Origin: Muricea muricata
Lineage: Eukaryota > Cnidaria > Anthozoa > Malacalcyonacea > Plexauridae
Direction of reading: 5' to 3'
Length of the DNA: 64,000 nucleotides
NCBI GenBank assembly: GCA_963855995.1
Contig: OY979723.1
Span: 9,801,013 to 9,865,012, forward strand
The notes below the pieces were generated by a model. It was not told the DNA's origin. It saw only the letters and a list, made by a program, of their open reading frames with translations, and did not search any database. Positions 55,229-64,000 of this stretch are shown here, piece after piece. Both the position numbers and the translations under genes were made by a program. Each line of letters begins with the position of its first letter. Positions within the stretch are counted from its first letter, which is position 1.

Positions 55229-56586
55229 ATTTGCAAAAATATGCTATCATTTTAGTTTGCAAGGAAGTAAAAGGAAGTATTTAATATCAATTAATCCGCT
55301 TACCAAAGTAATCAGACCAGTGAGGCCATGGCTATTGGGCTATGTTTCATTGTTTCATGATCCGCGATGCAAATAGTAAGGCGAAAGCGAAAGAACCAAA
55401 AAGTCTAGCCACAATTTTCCCAACATGAATTACATGATTTATTTCTATTAAAACATGAGGGCTTTTCTGTAAAAACAAATTTATAAAACATCTTTTCCTA
55501 TTGTGCTAAACCGTAACAAGATTAAAATACAATACCACTGTCTGAACTTGTTGAGCCTGCATTTTCCACTGACTGGTTTATTTCAAATTAGTCATCCGGA
55601 GTAATAAGATTTACCTTATTTTATCTTCTCCAGGTGAAACAATATTTTTAATACTCATTCGCTGCGCTTGTATAATATTGTTTTCACCACTCGAAAATTA
55701 AATTCATATCTTAGCACAGCCGTGCAATGTCTCCTACATAACATTTACTTGTGTTTTTACTTAACACATCCAAAACTGCGAAATTTGCAAAGCTATATCA
55801 GTTTTATCATTTTAGAGATGGTATCATAAATGTTTCGAACTAACCTTGCAAGGGTAGGTAGTGCAGTTAATAGAACACGAAATGTATCCGTGTAGTTTCT
55901 TTTACTACCTTAAAACATGATTCCAACCAAAAAGATCATTTTACAGCTAGTTTATTTAAGATTTTTAATTTTACATTTATTGAATAAGTTAATAACTAAA
56001 AACTACGGATTAAAAATACTAATACAGACACTAAGGCTCAAATTTTACAGACATTCAACGCCAGAACGAAAAGATAAAGTGACGTCTGATATGGGATTCA
56101 AAACCTAGCCGTTTTCCTTACGTTTTACATTAGTGTTCTTCCAATTGAGAAGCGCAAAGCAGGTTTAATGGAGGGACAGCCTGAAGTGGAAGGAGACTAA
56201 CAGTTAAAATTGGAGCAGGAAAATACAAAAGATGCTCCATTAGGCATTACTTCAAAAGCGTCTAAGGTTGTTTGCACCATGACTGGTGGCGCTCCATCGC
56301 ACCGTCTCTCCCTCAATACTGGCTATGAATTGCTTTGCAGTCTCAATTAGGAAATGGCTAATTTTATTGTAGTTACTACTAAAAATCTACTTGATGTACA
56401 AGTCATCGTTCATTCATATATTAACTTTAGATCTTTGAGTTGTCACCCTAATATATTACAAAACCATATATTATATCTTCTCCGAACACGAGTAAAGGTG
56501 CAGCTCGCAAGACTTTGAGCCCGTGGTAACAATGGCATGCAGAAGAGGAGTCCACCTTCACCTTTGTTTATTTCCATTCATTCCGT
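55229..56586. other. intergenic between two convergently spaced minus-strand genes
   Basis: AT-rich with no recognised gene. It should contain the transporter promoter (right of 55228) and the 3' UTR end of the adhesion-type GPCR (left of 56587); no distinctive motif was found. Confidence 0.4.
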
Positions 56587-59500
56587 TTATACATGCTGTT
56601 CTGTTAGGCTGAAAACAAGAAAAAAGAAATGTGTACATATAGATGCAGTGTAAATAAAGTTAAGGCCCTGACATACGATGCAATTTTTCTTGCAACTTGC
56701 AATGCAATTCTACCTTGGGAGATGCAAAATTGGCAAATACAAGTTTCCATCACAGTTTGCTAATATTTTAACATACCAAACATTTGTTACAAATTTACAT
56801 CTCTTAAGAGTGGAATTGCGTTGCAAGTTGCAAGAAAAATTGCAGCGTGTGACAGGGCCTTTAGTTTATTGCAGTTCGTGTAGTAGCACTGCTCAACAAA
56901 AAATATATTGGACTTCTCGAAAGCATTGTTTAGAATTGATATAGGCTCATAAAGCTATCTAATATGAATAAACTTAGTTTAGTTTTGGATTCTTCAAGTA
57001 GTACACTGGATCAATAAAAGACGATTCTTACTGGACGTCTTGAGAGAAAAGTCTACAAATGATAGAGCTATCCAGTATGATAAAGTCTACAATGAGTCCG
57101 CGGTATTGCAGAATATAAACAATATACTCCACTAGTATATATACAGTGTATATTTTGCAATACCTCTACATATGAAGAACAGTTTAGAAGTGATAGAGCT
57201 ATCTAGCATAAATAAAGTTAGTTTAGGTCAGGTTCAGATTTTGCTTAAATTTACTGGATTTTTAGGAAGAACAGTTTACAACTGATATAGTCATGGAAAA
57301 TAAGTAATGCTACATGTAGTTTACTTTCATCTGATTCTACTTACGGCTTCCCTTCTTGTCCCTCCACGGTCCTCACACGTAATTTCTGGGCATCGTCTTG
57401 GTTCTTTCGGTGAAAATGCACGCGATGGTGTCGGCTCGTCTTGCCGTGTTTCATGTCCCGAGTTTTCCTTGATCGTCGTTTTTTGGCTTGACTTGACGTT
57501 ATGGACATTCCACCTTCCGTCGACTGTGAAAGTAACTTTGCCTGCATCACCCTGGAATGTAGATTGGACCTTTAGAGAGAGCGGTTTAGAAATGATAGGA
57601 TAAAGAAAATAGTTCGTACTGTATTTGTTGTTTCATACTTACAAGTCATTTGGGTCATCGCTCAATGAACTTAACGAGCTACCAGAGCTTGCCGCAGATC
57701 CCGCTTTCTTCATTTCGGGCACAGGCTTTGTCGCAGTTTGAGGTGATGGCTGAGCTGGCGGAGTGGCCTCGTTTCCACGCCCTGTACTGTTCTTTAATAT
57801 CGAGGGTCTCTTTGGCCGGGGCTGTGGCTCAACTGAGGCAACAGGTGTCTCGGTCTGCGGTTTCTTCTTCAGCAACCGCGCCTTCTCTTGCTCGAGTTCT
57901 GAAACAAACAAAAAAATGTTCAGCTGATGGCAGGAATTTGTTTTAAATAAAATCCTATATTTCTTCAAGAAATAGTTCAGCAAATGAGAATGAATTCAAA
58001 CAGTTCTCCCCAACAAACGAAACATCCAATAACGAAACATACACAGACAAAATCCTACTGTTTGTCTATTTCGTTGTGCTACAACTACGAACTATAGGTA
58101 ACCAAGACAAGTGACCTCTGTTTCACCTTACACAGCCAGATGCGCCACAGACTTGATGCAAGTTTGGATTTTACCGGCTTGATACAAGTTTGTCATCAGA
58201 TTGCACCAAGCCTGTCGGTCTAGATCAGGTCTTCTGTAAATCAGACTTGATGCAGCTTGAAACAACTTGCATGAAGGCTTCTCAATCAACGTGCATAAAT
58301 TTTATCAACCTTGTGGATAAAACGTCTCGACAATCAACTTGGATCAAGCCTGTTGACAAACTGCAGCTGACTTGCTATTATCAAGACGGAGGAAGTGATG
58401 CGACTGCAAGGCGATAGAATTTCTAGCTGTGAACGAAAGAGCACAACTCTAGCTTTGGTTGTACTAGAAAGCTGCAAAGCTATAGCCGCTGGCCTTGACA
58501 ATGAGGTTAATAATAATGAGTTTCAAATTTGACCTTCAATACCATTGCTTTTCACTAGTTCACTGACAACTAAATGTGCATCTACAGCTTCACGATTTTA
58601 AACAACTTACCCAAAGGTGTGCTGTGCATTGGGCCATCCGAAGCATAAAGTGGAGCTAGACAAACACAAGGAAGTGTTAGTGAATAAGTAGAAAGAAAAA
58701 TAAAATATTTTTTCCTATTGGAATATTCCACCTCAATGAGTTTATCTCCGTTGAAGTTACGCCGAACAAGACATCAAAAGAAGAAGTGCGAATCAGCTTT
58801 CTTTTGTTGCATTACAACAAAATTCTCCCCTCGAAGTGATGTCTGGTAACTTTAACAGCTAACAAATCCAGGAAAATAACATTATCCAATAAAATATCTT
58901 GAATATTTTCATAAAATACCCTAAACTTTCGAGACACCGTAAACCTCCGACCATAGACGCTGGGCTTATACAAATTCGCAAGTGTTGATGAGCTTATACA
59001 CGGGCGTGTTTATACATGGGTGGGGAGGGGGTTATACAAGGAATAGTGGTAAGGTTAGTAATTTGATGGGCTTATACACGGGGGGGATACACAAAGGGGG
59101 GCTTATGCACGGGGGGGAGCATACTCGGAGGTTTACGGTACGCAGCCTAAAAACCATGATGTAGGTACTGGTAATAATTGCATGTTCTCAGTACGCGATA
59201 TCAAATCTTAATCCAAGCTTTAATTCTAATCAAATCTTTAAATCTTTAACCCATCAAAGTTGAAACATAACAAATAAAACGCTGGTTAGGGTTAGGGTAG
59301 GGGTTAGGGCTTGGATTAAGATTTATATTCACCATACTGAGAACATGGAATTATTACCTACGCACTTCAAAAAGCTCACAATGGGCAACAAGAGTGACCT
59401 TAGAAAGTTTTGCATTTCTCTGTAAATACCTGTCACTTTTGGTTTATGAACTCCGTTCTCTGATTTCTGCTCCCAAGACCCTGATTCTAAAAATACAATA

Positions 59501-62500
59501 TTATATTTTTGTGTTAGACTCGGTGTTTCCTTTCGATGAAGAAATCAATAGACGAACTTTGCCAACCACTTACCATCGCCGGAGCTTCCAGAATCGGACG
59601 AGATCACCATCGTCTCACGTCGTCGGCCTCCGTCGGAAGAGTCCGAAGATTCAGGTTGCGTAGTGCTCACCTCTGAAAATGTATCGTAAAGGACGATTAA
59701 TGATGCTTTACTATAACTAGACCTGTTATAGTCCTGCAGATAGCAGCGCAGCGAGCCGGGAGAATAAGTCAAGCTGTTCAAGTATTTTTGTGTTCACTGA
59801 TCGTGATCTATAGCTGATATTTGGGGGGAGTGGATTGCTCTAAAAGCACATAAACATTAGGTAAAACTTCAACAAGAAGGGGATGAACAGGACAAACCTG
59901 ACTTCTCAGGCGCATTCCACATCTTCGCTGCAGATTCTACAAAAGGAAGAGAATGTATTAATATCTTGACTTCGTTTGTTTGTCTTTCAACTCCACACAA
60001 ATAATGCCACTGTCTTACCCATGTCAACTGGATCATCTTTTCGAGGTTTTCGTTTGCGTATTTCTTTGTAGTCTGTTTGAGAAAGAAAATATAGCCGTCA
60101 AACATTGATTTTTCATCCCCCTATCATGCATGGATTTGCAGGGAAGGTATTGGGAGGTCCGGCACTTCACCTGAAAATTTATGCACGCTCCCATAAGGGT
60201 GGTCACACGATAGAGGAATTCAAAATTCTACTCCCGAATTCTACTCCTTTCGTACTTCCGGACGCATGTCAAACGCTTTCTGTCTACGTTGTATACATCC
60301 AAGTTGTAAAGAATTTAATTTCATTCAGTCTGATGATGACTTTGAAATAAAGTTGAAAGTATACAGTTTTAACCTGCCTCTTGTTTTCAAGCATATCTTG
60401 CATCTTCAAGATGTCTTTTCACGAAATTTGCTTTTTTTACTTTACTTTCGCAATTAACTCATGCATTTTTACTGTGCAATAATTATATTTTATTTTCTTT
60501 TTTGGCGTCCTAAGCTAATTCATATCTGTATCTATCACTCTTTTAGTACAAGCTTTATACTCAGGATACAGTCCCCAATTCATCAATATATTCTTACGCA
60601 TGCGCATCACTTACACATGCAATACAAATACTAACACACCTCCCTGTAAATGCCGGGTATGTGATTTTTCCAAACTGAGTCTAAACCCTTAATTCGATAT
60701 TAACGTAATCGTAAATCTTATCATGATTTCCATTGTGTCTTGGGCTAGCATGCGAAAGGTCGTAAGTTCTAGTTAGCTTGGCCCGTGTAAATATAGACAC
60801 AGAGTAACACGTTTGAGAACATGATGATACTACAACTTACCAGACTCACTGTCATCCTCGGGAAACGTGCTGAACGGATCTGTCTTACTAGTTCTTGTCA
60901 TGCTGGTACTGTGCAGCGTACTCGTAGAGCGATCTGTTGATGTCGTTTCCGGATTCATTCCTTTCAAGCCATAACCATCTTCACCAGCCAAATTACTGCC
61001 AGGATGATATGACATTTCCTGCACAGAGAAATATTTATGGTACAGCTGCTAGTACATGTGCCATAGTTTTAGCACTATACAGAGAAATACTTATGGTACA
61101 GCTGCTAGTACATGTGCCACAGTTTTAGCACTATCTGTGGCAAAACTGGATAAATAAAACATGTAATACCCTGGATAAATGAAACACTCAACCTCTTGGG
61201 AGAAACGTTCGGAACCGATAGAGATGTCCCATATAGTTGCAGTGAGTCTTGTTTTCTCGTGTAGTAACACTGAATCAGCAAGAGATGGTCCTTACTGGAC
61301 CTCTGGGACTGGCAGAATAGGTTAGAACTGATACAGCTATATCCAGCATAAATAAAGTTAGTTTATTTTAGGTTTTCTCCAGCAGTAATACTGGATCAGA
61401 ATCTACAAGAAATTATCCTTACTGGACCTCCAGGAAGAACATTTTAGAACTTATAGAGCTACCCAGAATAAATAAAATTAGTTTAGTTCAGGTTTCCTTC
61501 TGTAGTAACACTGGATCAATAAGAGATGACCCTTGCTGGATCTCCGGGAAGAACTGTTTAGAACTGATAGAGCTATCAGGTATAAATACCTGCAAATTTA
61601 GTTAAGCTTAGCTTTCTAGAAGTAACACAGAATCAATAAGAGATGACCCTCACTGTACCTCTAAGGAGAATAGATTAGAACTGTCAAAGCTATCCAGTAT
61701 AAATGAAGCTAGTTTAGTTCAGATTTTCTCCTGTAGTGACACTTTATACATAAGAGGTACATGATCTAAAAGTTACTGCACCTCCAGAAGGAGCTACTTT
61801 AAACTGGTACAGACAACCAGTATAAACTATAAGTTATTATATTTCCGGTTTTCTCAAATTGCTGGAGAAAAGTTTACAACCGAGTAACTTACATATAGTC
61901 TTCTTTGTCTTGGCCTGCCGTACGTTTTGTCTCCAGTCTTCCATCGAATGAACGCGTTCTTGTATTCCTCCCGAACCTAAAAAAAGAAATTGCGTTTTTT
62001 TTATTTGCATCAGTTACATTCACACATGTGAGGAAGCTACGTAACGTGCAAAATATCTAATATGTAAACAAAGGGGACAAGTTTATCAGTTCCCAAGTGT
62101 CACCCTCTATACGTCCTCCAAAGAACGTTAGTCATAAACCTTACCTTTGGATCGAAAGCAACGTAGAACAGCAGCACAAACAAGCTCTGACAACAGCAAA
62201 GTATGGCATAAAGGTAATGGAAGACCAACAGATCCTCGTTGACGGCGAGTAGACCGAACGATAGGGTTATACCAACAACAGGAAGAAATGTGGCACCAAC
62301 TTTGAGAGCATATCTATGGATAAGAAAAAGTAATAAAAATGTAGGAATTTCTGAAGGTATTTAGTCTTAAACTCGAGAGGAAATTATACCCACGTTGAAA
62401 TTCAAGCCAGGAACATTTGAGGGAAACTAAACTTATCATCGACTCTAGGTCCTTCGGTAGAAATCAAAGCCACGCTTTTGCGATGCCGATGCAATACTAA

Positions 62501-63913
62501 GCTAAGAAGGTATCCACTATGATTTTGTGGTACTTCACTCAAAGTTGGAAAATTGTAATTAGTGAATATGTCTTAATCTCAAGTGGAAAAGTTGAAAAAA
62601 TTTATCATCTCCTATAGCTCCTTCGAAGCAAATCAAACATCAAGTGCAAAAAGAATCATAATAGATTCACATGCGACCTCGTCAAAAACAGTCCAAAAAA
62701 CTCACTTGATTTTCAACGCGTTCTTATGAACACTGGTCACAGGGGCATTCTTTGGATGGTAGGCCTGCTGCTTTCGTTTCCTTCGCGCTTTTTGAACTGA
62801 CAACCGTAGAGCCATGAGGAATACGATTAAGTTAGCCTAAAATAGAATGGTATGAACGGTGAAGCATTCGCAATGAAAATAGGTTTGAAAACAAGAGTGA
62901 TGTATTTGTGATGAGCAGTGTTGAAGAACTCACAAATATAACGGCAGCTATCGGAAGCGTGAACGTCCAGATTAGGGTACCATTTGTGGTCATCCAACAG
63001 CTGAAAAGATAATGATGATATTTAAAGGCAATTCTACACGATAAGATTGTCAGATACGATTGTCATTTTGGACTATGCAAATGAGTGGTCACGTCACAAC
63101 CCTTGCTCGTTGTTTCAACGAGAAACACCGAGATAGGGTATTTCTATGCGTGTTTACTCGATCACATACACCAGGGTAAGACAGAATTCGACTTATCATT
63201 AGGTCTTAAGATAAAGTTTGATACCCTGAATGTACTCAGGTTAAGCTAATGTTGAAAGTACTGGCTTAGTAATCCAGACATAGCAGCTTCGAATCCACTG
63301 ATCTGAAAACTAGAACTGGAAAGAGGAGCCATACATACATGAAGACTACGTACACTAAGCCAATGTTGCAAAGACCACCTCACTTGCATCGACGTATTTA
63401 AAAGAAATAACATCACTATATTCAGGTTAACCAGGTACTTACAATCTTTCATTTCCATAACCTTCTACAGCCATTCCGGTTGATAAACCGACTACAATTG
63501 CTGGACAACCTAAAATGACATAACATGATATATACTAATTAGTTCTTTTCCTCCCTGGGGCAAACTATGAGGGCAGCAAAATTATACTTTCCTCACCCTA
63601 GAAAATAATAAAATGATATCTGCACTACGTTCTTTTCTAGCTGAGAGAAAGTATAAGAACAGGAAAATCATACCTACCCACCCTAGAAAATAATAAAATG
63701 ACATCTGCACTACGTTCTTTTCTACCCAGAAAGTATAAGAACAGGAAAAACATACTTACCCCACCCTAGGAAGTAATAAAAGGACATTTGACCCGAATCA
63801 ATGTCTCTTTTTTCCGTGAGCCTGCGATACATGTGGACGACTTCGACAAACATCCACGCAAAGACAGCGTCAAAGAAATAGTGTAGAACTATCGCAATGA
63901 ATCTGCAAACCAG
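56587..63913 (-). CDS. adhesion-type (family B2) GPCR, TM3 to C terminus; 5' part outside window
   Basis: Exons, right to left: 63913-63760 (TM3, CRFIAIVLHYFFDAVFAWMF), 63509-63443 (TM4, GWGCPAIVVGL), 63000-62934 (CWMTTNGTLIW, TM5), 62836-62706, 62313-62145 (TM6-TM7, HYLYAILCCCQSLF), 61976-61893, then cytoplasmic tail exons 61018-60841, 60072-60019, 59936-59898, 59672-59574, 59486-59430, 58655-58611, 57898-57643, 57551-57345 and a last exon from 56608 with stop 56589-56587. Phases match at every join. The Cys-Trp after TM4 and WMFVEVVHMY are typical of adhesion/secretin receptors. The tail of about 330 residues is Ser, Pro and Lys-rich and ends EQHV. TM1-2 and any GAIN/GPS domain lie beyond the edge, so subfamily cannot be assigned. 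The last exon is the least certain. Confidence 0.85.
56663..56860. mobile_element. Harbinger-like MITE, 198 bp
   Basis: AGGCCCTGACATACGATGC at the left and CGTGTGACAGGGCCT at the right, with TTGCAACTTGCAATGC pairing inside. TTA duplicates at both sides (56660-56662, 56861-56863), a 3-bp TWA target. A second copy is at 46676. It lies in the last intron of the receptor. Confidence 0.8.
56920..57310. repeat. diverged tandem repeat, about 120-bp unit (array 1)
   Basis: Units share GATAGAGCTATC, ATAAATAAAGTTAGTTTAG and TAGTACACTGGATCAATAA. The same unit forms the array at 61200-61870 in another intron of the same gene. Confidence 0.65.
58937..59139. mobile_element. MITE with CCGTAAACCTCCGA ends
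   Basis: ACCGTAAACCTCCGA and TCGGAGGTTTACGGT are terminal inverted repeats. The interior is G-rich (GGCTTATACACGGG repeated several times). It lies in a receptor tail intron. Confidence 0.75.
59161..59363. mobile_element. inverted-repeat element containing TTAGGG-like sequence
   Basis: GTAGGTACTGGTAATAATTG with ATGTTCTCAGTA at the left pairs with TACTGAGAACATGGAATTAT at the right. At 59284-59312 the interior has GGTTAGGGTTAGGGTAGGGG, resembling the animal telomere repeat but only three to four units. Confidence 0.6.
61018..61135. repeat. two-copy tandem duplication, about 57 bp, at an exon border
   Basis: CAGAGAAATATTTATGGTAC and TGCTAGTACATGTGCCA recur about 57 bp apart, immediately upstream (in gene sense) of the exon ending at 61018. 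The duplication brings a second copy of the pre-acceptor sequence. Confidence 0.8.
61200..61870. repeat. diverged tandem repeat, about 120-bp unit (array 2)
   Basis: Five or so units containing GATAGAGCTATCCAG-like, ATAAATAAAGTTAGTTTA and AACACTGGATCAATAAGAG. Non-coding, within an intron of the receptor. Confidence 0.7.
63546..63770. repeat. three-fold repeat copying the TM3 exon end
   Basis: The exon's 3' coding end and its donor (reading MSFYYFLGWG on the minus strand at 63790-63760) are followed in the intron by two diverged copies (near 63699-63677 and 63619-63596), each with CACCCTAGAAAATAATAAAATGA. Unit about 85-95 bp. Confidence 0.75.
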
Positions 63914-64000
63914 CTAAAAATGGAGAAAAACCATTCAGGTATTGTGAAGAGCTAATTGAGCTAAGATAATATCGTTGCCGCCATCTTCAAAGTGATATTG

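Noticed and set aside
59284-59312. Interstitial telomere array
   Set aside because: Only three to four imperfect TTAGGG units inside an inverted-repeat element; far too short to indicate a telomere or fusion site.

Overview
The window looks like intron-rich, AT-rich animal genomic DNA, most likely from an invertebrate and plausibly an anthozoan cnidarian. The basis is a tandem caspase array with phase-conserved introns, an intronless rhodopsin-family GPCR, an MFSD3-like transporter and an adhesion-type GPCR. It also carries a dense load of Penelope-like, LINE, Tc1, hAT, TTAA-site and foldback elements. The species assignment is an inference. No sequence here settles it.

Layout. Positions 1-45,300 hold a caspase cluster of about eight copies. 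Plus-strand copies share a four-exon plan: a short acidic exon 1; exon 2; exon 3 with the catalytic His; exon 4 with the catalytic Cys, the p10 subunit and a tail. They are C1 (1027-2022, decayed), C2/C3 (4697-7344, in-frame fusion of two genes), C5 (16280-18779), C6 (28355-34124), C7 (37121-40217, the best-preserved) and C8 (41359-45218, broken). Two intronless caspases of a different subfamily lie on the minus strand (C4, 13579-14830; C4b, 23730-24697). C4 plus C5 and C4b plus C6 form two copies of a divergent gene pair. Nearly every copy has a different lesion: loss or replacement of the catalytic His, altered catalytic-Cys motifs, frameshifts, a MITE in the coding sequence, or a replaced tail. 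C7, and perhaps C6, look fully functional.

Between and inside the caspases lie many mobile elements with target-site duplications that can be read directly. They include nested 7- and 8-bp TSD elements at 2.4-4.0 kb, a TTAA element splitting a LINE at 8.5-9.7 kb, a nearly perfect 168-bp palindrome at 13.4 kb, and an hAT remnant at 25.3-26.5 kb. An inverted pair of hammerhead-ribozyme-like motifs lies at 26.5-26.8 kb, and an inverted Penelope-like insertion sits in C6 intron 1.

Positions 45,300-64,000 are a more ordinary gene neighbourhood. They hold a single-exon class A GPCR (47881-48813, plus) with a duplicated 3' end, a three-exon MFSD3-like transporter (51125-55228, minus) whose second intron contains a 1.3-kb 17-bp minisatellite, and the 3' two-thirds of an adhesion-type GPCR (56587-63913, minus) running off the right edge. 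All exon joins were read by eye from splice sites and reading phase. No alignment, RNA evidence or database search was available.
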